Of a stretch of 64,000 bases of DNA, positions 54,817 through 63,600 are shown one piece after another. How positions within the stretch are numbered: position 1 is the first letter of the stretch; the number at the start of each line of letters is the position of its first letter. The notes beneath the pieces were generated by a model that saw nothing but the letters and a program-made list of their open reading frames with translations, was not told the DNA's origin and ran no database searches. This DNA is from Pseudoalteromonas rubra (GTDB taxonomy: Bacteria > Pseudomonadota > Gammaproteobacteria > Enterobacterales > Alteromonadaceae), in NCBI RefSeq assembly GCF_005887095.1, contig NZ_PNCI01000007.1, positions 1-64,000 of the forward strand, given 5' to 3'. The translations under genes and the position numbers were made by a program.

Positions 54817-54854
54817 AGCGTGCCGGGCAGCCACTGGGAGTTGCCCGGCACGCT
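54817..54854. other. 13-bp perfect GC-rich hairpin after rof, no T tract
   Basis: AGCGTGCCGGGCA pairs with TGCCCGGCACGCT over a 12-base loop, 10 bp after the stop. GAGATCACC follows. It is the most stable hairpin in the window and may end the bio operon in a Rho-dependent or T-independent way. Confidence 0.6.
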
Positions 54855-54984
54855 GAGATCACCCAACTAAGGTCGCAGCGCAGTTATTGTTGATTTTGCA
54901 GATTTTTGACTATCTTTAGTATCAATAAGGATAGCCAGTCATGGTGTATCAGATTGGCGTCATTAAGTGATCACCGGAGAAATC

Positions 54985-56973
54985 ATGAATCTGCTAAAGC
55001 GCTTTTCTATCATACAACTATCCATTATCTGCTCTACCGCTTTACTTATTTTCATTCTTATTCTGCTTAGCAAAGTGGTTTTTCAGTACTGGCAGGATAT
55101 TGAGGCCACCAAAAAAGACATTGCCTACATAGGCTTGTTGGATGCGATGGAAAAAGTGGCACATCATCATGCTGTGGAGCGGGGCTTAACGGCGGGCTTT
55201 TTGGGTAACCCGAATGGACAAACCCGCCAGGCCGTTGCCGCACAGAGAATAAAAGCCGATGCCTCGGTTGCTGCACTGGAAGACTTATATCGCGGAGCAT
55301 TTAAAGAAGATAAAATGGTGCAACAATGGTTGCCAAACTTATTCAGCTTACTGCGAGAAAAAGATGCACTACGCCGTGAGGTGGATCAGCAACTGGGTAA
55401 GAATGCCTTCAATTACTACAGTCATGTCAATCAGCTTACATTGAGTACGGCAATGCGGATGCAGGCCTACGTGACTAACCGGGAGTTGGCATCTAATTTG
55501 TCTATTGCTTTGCTCATGGCGCAGAGTAAAGAGCGCAAAGGGCAGTTGCGGGGTAAGGTAAATGGCGCGCTGGCCAGGCAATCTGTCGATGAAGCCACAA
55601 AGCGCGACCTTGCCTATTATCAGCTGCAACTGACGTTACTTAAAGAGCAGCTAGAAACCGCCCTTAATGATGACACACTGAACACCTACAAGCAGATCAT
55701 GTCAGACAATCGCGCACAAACTCTGGACCGGGTTATTACGACGGTCTCTACTGCCGATAATATTGATTTTTCGCAACTGCCAGACAGCAGCCAGTGGTTT
55801 GCTCAGGCAACCGGGCAAATTCAGGATGTAAAAGCCTTGCTCGATAAACAATGGGAGCACACACGTATTATCAGTGAAGCGTATCAGGCCGATCTTATCG
55901 AGCAAATGATCTGGCTATTCGTGTTATTTTTGATCTCTATGCTATTTATCACAGTCATTAATATCCATTTATTTACTTCATTGCGGGACGAGCTGAACGA
56001 GCTGACAGGCATTTTGACCAAAGTGGCCAATAATGGTGACCTGACGCTGGATGTGAGATTAAAAACCAGTGACGAGCTGGGTAAAATTTCGGAGTCTATC
56101 CATAGCACTGTGTATGCTTTTAAGGACCTGCTAGTGGGGCTTTCTAAGTCTATTAATGTGGGCACAAAGCTGGGTAATAAGATGGAAAAAGCGGCCGGTC
56201 ATGTCACCGAAGATGCGCAGCGCACCCAGAGCCTGGCAACAAATATTGCCGCGGCGATAGAGCAAATGGCCGCAACCAGCGAAGACATCGCCAAAGCGGC
56301 CTCAGATACGCTGACAGCCAGTGATCAGCTTAATGACGAATCTAAAAAGTTGCTGGAGGACAATCAGCGCAACCTGGATGCCATGAATGTGTTATCGCAA
56401 AACATGGAGCAGGTAAACGAAATGGCACTCAATATGGAGCAGCAGGTTGAAGAGATTAACACCATACTGGACTCAATTCGCAGCGTAGCTGATCAAACCA
56501 ACTTGCTTGCCCTGAATGCAGCCATTGAAGCGGCCAGAGCGGGCGAACATGGCCGGGGCTTTGCTGTCGTTGCCGATGAAGTCAGAGGGCTTGCCAACAA
56601 CAGTAAGGGGTCGTCGGAGCAGATCTCTACATTACTCAGCAATCTGAATGACATCAGTCGCAATGTGGTCAATGCCATTAAGGAAAACACTGGCCTGGCG
56701 AGTAGTATTATGAGTGAGGTAGAACAAACTCGCCAGGTTTCTATGCAGGTGAGCGATCACAGTAATCACGTAGAGCAACTGACTACCTCCGTGGCCACGG
56801 CGGCGCAGCAGCAGTCTGTGGTTGCACAAGACATCTCCAGTAATACCACCGCGGTATTAGATGCGGCAAATGAAGAACTTAAAACCTCTCAGGCACTGAA
56901 AAAACTCTTTGATGACATGAAACTAAACAGTGATACACTGCAACGCACGATGGACAATTTTAAAATCGACTAA
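54985..56973 (+). CDS. methyl-accepting chemotaxis protein with NIT sensor domain
   Basis: 662 residues from the ATG at 54985 (CGGAG before it); a GTG at 54967 would add six. Helix (about 11-33), a long periplasmic all-helical domain with [15 protein letters not shown] at about residue 60, which is the NIT-type nitrate/nitrite-sensing pattern, a second helix (about 310-330), HAMP ([14 protein letters not shown] region) and the signalling tip [19 protein letters not shown]. It would pass ligand signals to CheA/CheW. The ligand is inferred only from the family. No pentapeptide for CheR is evident at the C-terminus. Confidence 0.88.
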   Translation: MNLLKRFSIIQLSIICSTALLIFILILLSKVVFQYWQDIEATKKDIAYIGLLDAMEKVAHHHAVERGLTAGFLGNPNGQTRQAVAAQRIKADASVAALEDLYRGAFKEDKMVQQWLPNLFSLLREKDALRREVDQQLGKNAFNYYSHVNQLTLSTAMRMQAYVTNRELASNLSIALLMAQSKERKGQLRGKVNGALARQSVDEATKRDLAYYQLQLTLLKEQLETALNDDTLNTYKQIMSDNRAQTLDRVITTVSTADNIDFSQLPDSSQWFAQATGQIQDVKALLDKQWEHTRIISEAYQADLIEQMIWLFVLFLISMLFITVINIHLFTSLRDELNELTGILTKVANNGDLTLDVRLKTSDELGKISESIHSTVYAFKDLLVGLSKSINVGTKLGNKMEKAAGHVTEDAQRTQSLATNIAAAIEQMAATSEDIAKAASDTLTASDQLNDESKKLLEDNQRNLDAMNVLSQNMEQVNEMALNMEQQVEEINTILDSIRSVADQTNLLALNAAIEAARAGEHGRGFAVVADEVRGLANNSKGSSEQISTLLSNLNDISRNVVNAIKENTGLASSIMSEVEQTRQVSMQVSDHSNHVEQLTTSVATAAQQQSVVAQDISSNTTAVLDAANEELKTSQALKKLFDDMKLNSDTLQRTMDNFKID

Positions 56974-57025
56974 AGGCGCAGTTTCAACAAGACGATCTCT
57001 GCGCAGGCGTTTAGAGAGTGCAGGT

Positions 57026-57361
57026 ATGTTGAATAAGTTATGGCGCTGGGAAGCGGGAAGGCAAGACTCGGGGTACGATAAAATGCTGTTATGCGGTGCA
57101 ATCTGGCCCATTAAATTCGACTGCTACCTGATCCACTTCCCGGTTGGCAGTGAAATTAAACAGCATGTGGATCAGGTCGACTCTGGCAAACATTATCGGC
57201 TCAATATTATCCTCAAACACGCCAAACAAGGTGGAGAGTTTATCTGCCAAAATACCCTTGTTAACTGGACAAGGGTTAAACTGTTCAGACCCGACATAGA
57301 AGCCCATGCCGTGACTAAAGTTACGCAAGGCAGCCGCTATGTGTTAAGTGTGGGTGGGTGA
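57026..57361 (+). CDS. small 2OG-Fe(II) oxygenase-like protein
   Basis: 111 residues from the ATG at 57026. Contains a possible HxD...H iron triad (HVDQVDSG; later EAHAVTKV) and the 2-oxoglutarate Arg in GSRYVLSVGG. The core strands YRLNIILK and GGEFIC fit the double-stranded beta-helix. It is near minimal size. It may hydroxylate a protein or nucleic acid; the substrate is unknown. Starts 52 bp after the chemoreceptor stop. Confidence 0.7.
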   Translation: MLNKLWRWEAGRQDSGYDKMLLCGAIWPIKFDCYLIHFPVGSEIKQHVDQVDSGKHYRLNIILKHAKQGGEFICQNTLVNWTRVKLFRPDIEAHAVTKVTQGSRYVLSVGG

Positions 57362-57509
57362 GAGAATAAATAGTCATCATACTCTTAAGTCAGCCGCTAG
57401 CCTGATATACAGATCAATCTAAATCGCCAAAAGCAAAGAACAATTTTTATTTAGCCTAGAAGCGCTCAAATCGTGAAAATAAATTTCGCGCCCTTAATAA
57501 GGAAAATAC

Positions 57510-57914
57510 ATGACTGTAAAACTGATAAGTCGTTTTGTGTTACTCACTTTGTTGCTGAGTGCTTCATCCGCCTATGCAGATGAAGTCTATCGGCTCAGAC
57601 TGTTCTTTGGTCTGTCATTGCCAGGTGGCGGTGGGGTATCGCTGGAGCAATGGCAAGCGTTTCAAAACGATGAAATCGTGAAGACGTTCGATGGTTTTAA
57701 TGTTGTTGATTCGGTTGGTTACTACAAAGGTAAACCAGAGCGCTCGAAAGTGGTGACTGTGATTGTAGACGAGCAGGGCGTTGAAAAGGCCAAGGTGCTG
57801 GCGTCTTTATATGCCCGTCGATTTGGCCAGGAGTCGGTAATGCTGGTAAAAGTACCGGTTGCTGAGTGGGATTTTATCGGGCCAGATTATAAAAGCGCTA
57901 CGAACGGGCAATAG
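57510..57914 (+). CDS. DUF3574 family secreted protein
   Basis: 134 residues. Sec signal peptide ending SSAYADE. Mature part: LRLFFGLSLPGGGGVSLEQWQAF and later GKPERSKVVTVIV match DUF3574, short exported proteins of unknown role. It has a good SD (AAGGAAA). No cysteine is in the mature part. Confidence 0.7.
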   Translation: MTVKLISRFVLLTLLLSASSAYADEVYRLRLFFGLSLPGGGGVSLEQWQAFQNDEIVKTFDGFNVVDSVGYYKGKPERSKVVTVIVDEQGVEKAKVLASLYARRFGQESVMLVKVPVAEWDFIGPDYKSATNGQ

Positions 57915-57997
57915 TCCAAGAAATGAGTGAAAAGGAATGAAATATTTGCGATCTTGCTTTAAGCGCTCACATTTATATGCCAAGGGAAATACAAAAG

Positions 57998-58126
57998 ATG
58001 ATCGTAAAGCTCGCAATCCCTACTGTGAACCTGGTAGAGTTATCTTGCAAAGAGCGCGATAGGCATGAGTTTGAGCAAGAAATTATGGCTGACGGTATGT
58101 CTCAAATCGTCGATGAAAATAGCTAA
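57998..58126 (+). CDS. possible 42-residue protein
   Basis: ATG at 57998 after GGGA (10 nt); 42 codons, ending TAA. Mixed charge, no signal or membrane segment; starts MIVKLAIPTVN. No family is recognised. A second short frame (ATG at 57939, 41 codons) overlaps in another frame with poor spacing from its SD. Confidence 0.25.
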   Translation: MIVKLAIPTVNLVELSCKERDRHEFEQEIMADGMSQIVDENS

Positions 58127-58155
58127 CTAATAAGGGCATTAGCTGTAGATCTATT

Positions 58156-58593
58156 ATGATTAGCATGAGTGTAGAAACTGCTGTTTTATTGAGAATGATT
58201 GGCTATCTGTTTTTTTTAGTATTGCCGATGGTCATGCTCTTCTTTAAAGGCTTCAGTCGAAAACCTTTGCCGATTTTTACTAAGTATGTGCTCAGTGTTG
58301 TACTGATGTACCTCGTTATTGTTGTGCCTTTGTATAACCTAAATTATCAGCTGGATTTGGTCGTTGCACAGCTAGACAGAGATGGGGATAGGTTTATCAG
58401 CCCAAGTGAAAAAGCGACCTGGACTGAAGCGGAATCAAGAGCCAGTAAAATGTTTATCGCTGATGGCGGCAGAAATGTGGTTGGCTACTTGTTAACGCCT
58501 TATCTTGCAGCGGCCTATAGCGCGGTCGTGTTTCTGTTTAGCTACATTTGCATATGGTTCTTCAGGAAAATCAAAGTGCGATTTTATGCCTAG
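58156..58593 (+). CDS. membrane protein with an EF-hand calcium loop
   Basis: 145 residues with three predicted membrane helices (about 9-30, 41-60 and 110-136). Between the second and third lies a canonical EF-hand loop, DRDGDRFISPSE (residues 74-85), with acidic residues at positions 1, 3, 5 and 12 and a hydrophobic residue at 8. The loop may face the periplasm, but the topology is uncertain. No family is recognised. Calcium binding is inferred. Confidence 0.7.
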   Translation: MISMSVETAVLLRMIGYLFFLVLPMVMLFFKGFSRKPLPIFTKYVLSVVLMYLVIVVPLYNLNYQLDLVVAQLDRDGDRFISPSEKATWTEAESRASKMFIADGGRNVVGYLLTPYLAAAYSAVVFLFSYICIWFFRKIKVRFYA

Positions 58594-58687
58594 CACATTA
58601 ATGCGTAAAAATTCTATCTTCTGGCAGTTATACAGAATGAAGATATTCGGTATGGTAGCGGCGTATCTTTCTTAGTTAATATTGTGC

Positions 58688-58709
58688 GGGTGAGCTGATG
58701 AGCTCACCC
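58688..58709 (-). other. 9-bp hairpin at the end of the small minus-strand gene
   Basis: GGGTGAGCT / AGCTCACCC with loop GATG overlaps the stop of the 67-residue gene. There is no T tract on either strand. Confidence 0.5.
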
Positions 58710-58907
58710 TTGCTCTTTCTCTCTTGCCTGATAATTTGGCAGCAGTTCTTCGACAATGGTCTTTGCCGGGATGGTGTAGCGGACGCCACTGAACATCACT
58801 GAGGTGTTTTCTTCAATACCGGTTATCCCGGTCAGTGTCCAGCCTTCGCCTTTTTCCGGGCACCATACTTTGGTGGTGGGGGGAATGACAATATACTCTT
58901 CGCTCAT
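58704..58907 (-). CDS. hypothetical small protein
   Basis: 67 residues, soluble, beta-rich in appearance (YIVIPPTTKVWC, GWTLTGITGI, MFSGVRYTIPA) with a charged C-terminus. AGGAGTCGTTGAG supports the start. I do not recognise the family. Single gene between the EF-hand membrane protein and the acetyltransferase. Confidence 0.6.
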   Translation of the reverse strand: MSEEYIVIPPTTKVWCPEKGEGWTLTGITGIEENTSVMFSGVRYTIPAKTIVEELLPNYQAREKEQG

Positions 58908-59007
58908 CTCAACGACTCCTGGCGGCTGTTACTTAAGGCCCGATAGTTTATACTAATTTAGCGAAAAAGAGAGGGCTTTATTAAAAGCTTTTGGATGATG
59001 TAACCCG

Positions 59008-59511
59008 ATGCAAATTAAAACCCCCAGATTGCTGTTAAGGCTGGTGAACTATCGTGATGTACCGGCGCTGGTGGCGCTGTTAAACGACCCTTTAGTAAGC
59101 CAGTACAATGATTATGGCGATAAGCTAACCCAGCCAGAAGTCAGGGCGATGTTACAGGCTGATCTTGAAGAATTCTACGAAGGGCGAGGCGGACGCTTTG
59201 CCATAGAATACGACGGTGAATTCATAGGTACGCTGGGGTTGTACGATTACGACGTCAATACAAAGCACATTCACATTGGCATTGAGCTTGCGCCTAGGTT
59301 TTGGCGCCAAGGGTTGGCCTCTGAGGCACTCAGCGCAGCTTTGCATGCGCTGTATCAACTGGTGCCTGATTGCGAGGTTTCCCGGGTTGTTGGCAAGGTT
59401 TCAGAGGAAAATGCAGGTTGTCAGCGTTTATTGCTAGGGTGTGGATTTAAGCAAATCAGTTGCGGGAAACTTTGCGTTTTTGAGCTGCACACGAGCCAAT
59501 TGCCTGTGTAG
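59008..59511 (+). CDS. GNAT family N-acetyltransferase (RimJ/RimL type)
   Basis: 167 residues. Typical features: TPRLLLRLVNYRDVPALVALL at the N-terminus, IGTLGLYDYD, acetyl-CoA-binding FWRQGLASEAL and the later ENAGCQRLLLGCGF. Such enzymes acetylate N-termini of ribosomal or other proteins, or small amines; the target is not known. Single gene. Confidence 0.83.
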   Translation: MQIKTPRLLLRLVNYRDVPALVALLNDPLVSQYNDYGDKLTQPEVRAMLQADLEEFYEGRGGRFAIEYDGEFIGTLGLYDYDVNTKHIHIGIELAPRFWRQGLASEALSAALHALYQLVPDCEVSRVVGKVSEENAGCQRLLLGCGFKQISCGKLCVFELHTSQLPV

Positions 59512-59514
59512 TCA

Positions 59515-59543
59515 TAAAAAATACCCGGCTATTCAGCCGGGTA
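59515..59543 (-). terminator. terminator of the DUF3862 lipoprotein gene / csiV unit
   Basis: Stem TACCCGGCT / AGCCGGGTA with loop ATTC; TTTTTT follows on the minus strand. It may also act on the acetyltransferase transcript. Confidence 0.82.
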
Positions 59544-59574
59544 CCTCAAATGCGTATTAACTAACGAGTAGTGC

Positions 59575-59823
59575 CTATTCCAGCCCTTTTTTGCTGTACA
59601 GGGTAACCTTATCCGATACCAGCGTTACTTTAATGTGTTTGCTGTCGTTGCCCCAGGTGCAGTTGGTATGCAGGGTTTTTTCTTCACACTGATCTGCCGA
59701 GCCAAGGATCTGCTCAAGTTCAGTCTTGTCCATGCCTACTTCGATTTTATCGTAGTTTTCCATGCTTACTTTAGAGCAGGCGGCCAGGCCGAGGAGCAGA
59801 GTCAAAGTTAAAATTTTTTTCAT
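59575..59823 (-). CDS. small lipoprotein, DUF3862-like
   Basis: 82 residues. Lipobox LAAC (Cys16). NYDKIEVGMDKTELEQILG, C-x-x-x-x-x-x-x-C pair and the end VTLYSKKGLE resemble DUF3862 and the SmpA/BamE-like fold. It follows csiV by 11 bp and probably belongs to the mfd-csiV unit. Role unknown. Confidence 0.75.
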   Translation of the reverse strand: MKKILTLTLLLGLAACSKVSMENYDKIEVGMDKTELEQILGSADQCEEKTLHTNCTWGNDSKHIKVTLVSDKVTLYSKKGLE

Positions 59824-59834
59824 AGTAGTTTCCG

Positions 59835-60680
59835 TCAGTGTCTGTATTTTCTGATTTGGAAGATAATCCCCATTTTGGGATGATCTAAATAATGGATGTC
59901 ACCGCTGTATACCCGGGTAAACTGAGACATTCTGGCGCTTTCTAAGTCACCCTCATCACTTTTATAATGATAGTCAAAGTTACTGGTGACGTATAAGTAA
60001 TGCCGTATATGGATTTTCATCCAGCCCTGTAGTTGCCATAGCGCAGGGTCTTGCTCTCTTAGTGCACGCTCTTTGGGCTCACCCAGCAGGCTGATAAAGC
60101 CATCATCGGGCGTATCTAAGCGAGCCACATAGCTGGCAGGCTGCTCGAACTTTTGTCCGCCATAAACGAGTATGTTCGGCGCGCGTTTTTTACTTTGGTC
60201 GGGAAAGCGCCAGCCGGTGTGCAGAATAGGTTCGAGTCCTTTCCTTTTTAGTTGATTGAGCACGCTGTCGAATTTAAGTTGCTCTTCGCTTAGCAAGTAG
60301 ATGCTTTGTTTATGCTCCTGTGGCTCAGCATAGGGCGTCAACGGCAGCTGCTGATATTTTTCCATATAATCTATGCCGTCGGCGCAGTGCCACGAGGCAT
60401 CCTGCTGAACAAAGCGACTGGTTACCGGGCGAGGGTCAAAACGACTGTCACCATTCAGACAAGCCTGTTGGCCTGCGCTGTTATAGCCTTTTGTCAGTAA
60501 GTCCAGTGTCCGGTCTAAATCCAGCTCAGGGTTTTCAATCGTAAAGTCTTCATTCAGCTGATCGTTTTTTTGCTGGGCAAAGGCGATCAGCTCAACCTCA
60601 TACCAGCGTTTTGCACTGGCTGGCGCAGAGGCCAGCAGCGCTGTGCTCAGTATCGTCAGTGAAAGGGCTGTCCTTATCAT
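59835..60680 (-). CDS. csiV: CsiV-family periplasmic protein
   Basis: 281 residues. Sec signal peptide ending PASAKRW, then RWYEVELIAFAQ, the hallmark of CsiV. In Vibrio, CsiV activates LpoA-dependent peptidoglycan synthesis in response to D-amino acids; it is usually next to mfd, as here. The start overlaps the mfd stop by four bases (ATGA). Confidence 0.85.
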   Translation of the reverse strand: MIRTALSLTILSTALLASAPASAKRWYEVELIAFAQQKNDQLNEDFTIENPELDLDRTLDLLTKGYNSAGQQACLNGDSRFDPRPVTSRFVQQDASWHCADGIDYMEKYQQLPLTPYAEPQEHKQSIYLLSEEQLKFDSVLNQLKRKGLEPILHTGWRFPDQSKKRAPNILVYGGQKFEQPASYVARLDTPDDGFISLLGEPKERALREQDPALWQLQGWMKIHIRHYLYVTSNFDYHYKSDEGDLESARMSQFTRVYSGDIHYLDHPKMGIIFQIRKYRH

Positions 60681-63600
60681 GCCACCGCCTTTTTCTGAAA
60701 GTCGTCTATCATTGCATTTACCAGTTTTAAGCGTTCCTGACCATTTTTCTCTTCGATATTAAAGCGTAACTTACTGGCACCTTCCATGCGGTATACAGCC
60801 GGGTTGCTTTGTATCAGAGCAATGATGAATGTCGGGTTAACCGTGGTACTGGCACTGAATTCAAAGTAGCCGCCTTTTTGGTTGGCTTCTACTTTGGTGA
60901 TCCCCAGTTTAGCCGCTTTTGATTTCAAAAGTTGGATACTAAAGAGGTTTTTCGCTGCATCCGGCAGCAGGCCAAAGCGGTCGATCAGCTCAACCTTTAG
61001 CTCGTCCAGTGCCTCTTCATTATTGGCGCTGGCAATGCGCTTGTACATGCTCAGGCGCATATTGACGTCATGGATATAGTCATCAGGCAGCAGGGCGGGG
61101 ATCTTCAGGTCCACATCGCTTTGCTGTTGTAACAGGTTTTCAAGCGTCGGCTCTTTACCTTCTTTGAGTGCCTGAACGGCCTGTTCCAGCATTTCCATAT
61201 ACAGGGTAAAGCCCACCGTCTGGATCTGACCACTTTGCTCATCCCCCAGTAATTCACCGGCGCCGCGGATCTCTAAGTCATGGGTGGCCAGGGCAAAACC
61301 GGCACCGAGATCTTCAAGTGACTCAATGGCCTGCAGGCGTTTCACTGCATCTTTGGTCAGCGTTTGGCTGTTACGAGTTAGCAGGTAGGCATAAGCCTGA
61401 TGGTGGCTACGGCCAACCCGACCGCGCAGTTGGTGCATCTGCGCCAGGCCCAGCTTGTCTGCGCGGTCCATGATGATGGTATTGGCAGACGGGATATCAA
61501 TCCCGGTTTCGATGATGGTGGTACACACCAGCACATTGTGCTTTTGGTGATAAAAGTCGCTCATCAGCTGCTCAAGCTCTTTTTCACGCATCTGGCCGTG
61601 AGCGATGGCAATGCTGGCTTCGGGCACCAATGCGGCAATGTCAGCCGCGGTTTTATCTATGGTCTCTACATTGTTGTGCAGGAAGTACACCTGACCACCG
61701 CGTTTAATTTCCCGCAGAATCGCTTCGCGAATAACCTCATCATTGCGCTCCTGCACAAAGGTTTTAACCGCCAGGCGTTTTGCTGGTGGCGTGGCAATGA
61801 TAGACAGGTCGCGCATGCCGCTCATGGCCATATTCAGGGTTCTGGGAATCGGCGTTGCGGTGAGCGTGAGTATATCTACATCCGCGCGCAGTTGCTTGAT
61901 TTTCTCTTTTTGTCTGACCCCGAAGCGGTGCTCTTCGTCGACAATCAGTAGCCCTAAGTCTTTATACTTGATGCTCTGCTGCAGCAGCTTGTGCGTACCA
62001 ATGACAATATCGAGTTGGCCATTTTCGAGTTTATCCAGGGTATCTTTTTGCTCTTTGGTGCTGTTAAAGCGAGATAATACGCCTACCTCGATAGGCAAAG
62101 ACGCAAAGCGGTCACGGAAGTTTTCGTAGTGCTGTTGGGCCAGCAAGGTGGTCGGCACCAGCACGGCCACTTGTTTGTTGTCGTTAATGGCCACAAACGC
62201 GGCGCGCATTGCCACCTCGGTTTTACCGAAGCCAACGTCACCACACACCAGCCGGTCCATTGCCAGCGGGGTTTGCATATCACCTAGTACGGCATCAATG
62301 GCGTTGCGTTGGTCGTCGGTTTCTTCAAACGGGAAGGTGTCGCTGAATTCGCGATACGCCTGGCCGTCGAGTTTGAATAAGTGTCCAGGCTTACTCTGGC
62401 GCTTTGCGTAAATGTCCAAAAGCTCGGCGGCAACGTCACGGACCTTTTCGGCCGCACGGCGTTTGGCTTTTTCCCATACATCAGAGCCGAGCTTATGCAG
62501 CGGGGCTGAAGCTTCTTCACCACCGGAGTAACGGCTCAACATATGCAGCGCCGATACCGGCACATATAACTTGGCATCGTTGGCATAGATGATGGTTACA
62601 AACTCAGTGGCAACACCGGCTGCGTCAATGGTTTGCAGACCAAGATAACGGCCGACACCATGGTCCAGGTGCACAATTGGCTGGCCTTCTTTAAGTTCGG
62701 CCAGGTTACGAATAAGTGCATCCTGACCCTGATCGTATTTATGCTTGCGACGGCGGCGCTGCGACACCTTAATACCCAGCAGCTCTTGTTCCGTCAGTAT
62801 GCTCAGAGGTTTGGTACCATCAAGCAGCACCGAACGCTCCAGCGGACTGACTATCAGGCCCACATCGTTACGTGCACCAACAAAGTCGCTAAAGCTGTCG
62901 AACTCTTTGAGTTTCAGGCCACTTGGCTTGAGCAAGGTCATCAGGGATTCACGACGACCATCCGACTCAACACTGAACAGCACCCGGCCTTTGTTCTTCT
63001 TTTGAGTGGTAATGTAATCCAGCAGAGGCTTGTATGGGTCGCTCTGTTTATGGTCAACCCGGACATCGGTCACTAAACTGGCACCGAGGTTAGTATGGCC
63101 CGCCTTAGTGCCTAAGCTTGCTTCACTCAGGCGAATTCTGGGGTAACGTGCAAAGCCTTCAAACAGGGTTTCGACATTTTGATACAGGCGCACCGGCTCC
63201 AGCAGAGGGCGTAATGGGTCAACCCGACGGCTTTCATAGCGTTTGTTAACATCCAGCCAGAACTCCGAGGCGGCTTGCTCAATGTCGCCCAGATGCATAA
63301 ACACCGCTTGTTCTGGCAAATAGTCAAAAATCGTGGCTACCTGCTCATAAAACAATGGTAAATAATATTCGATACCCGCCGGCCAGTTGCCCCGGGTAAC
63401 CTGCATGTAAATGGAGTCTTGTTCGCTGCTCGCGCCAAAGGTTTCACGATAAGCAATCCGAAAACGCTCTATGTCTTCGTCATTGGTGGGGAATTCATGG
63501 GCCGGTAACAGGTCGATTGACTTGATCTGCTCGCTGGAGCGCTGAGTTTCAATATCAAACAGGCGAATGCTGTCGAGCTCATCATCGAAAAAGTCGAGCC

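Noticed and set aside
57939..58064. 41-codon ORF with AAGG next to its ATG
   Set aside because: The Shine-Dalgarno is only one or two bases from the start, and the frame overlaps another short ORF; no homologue is recognised.
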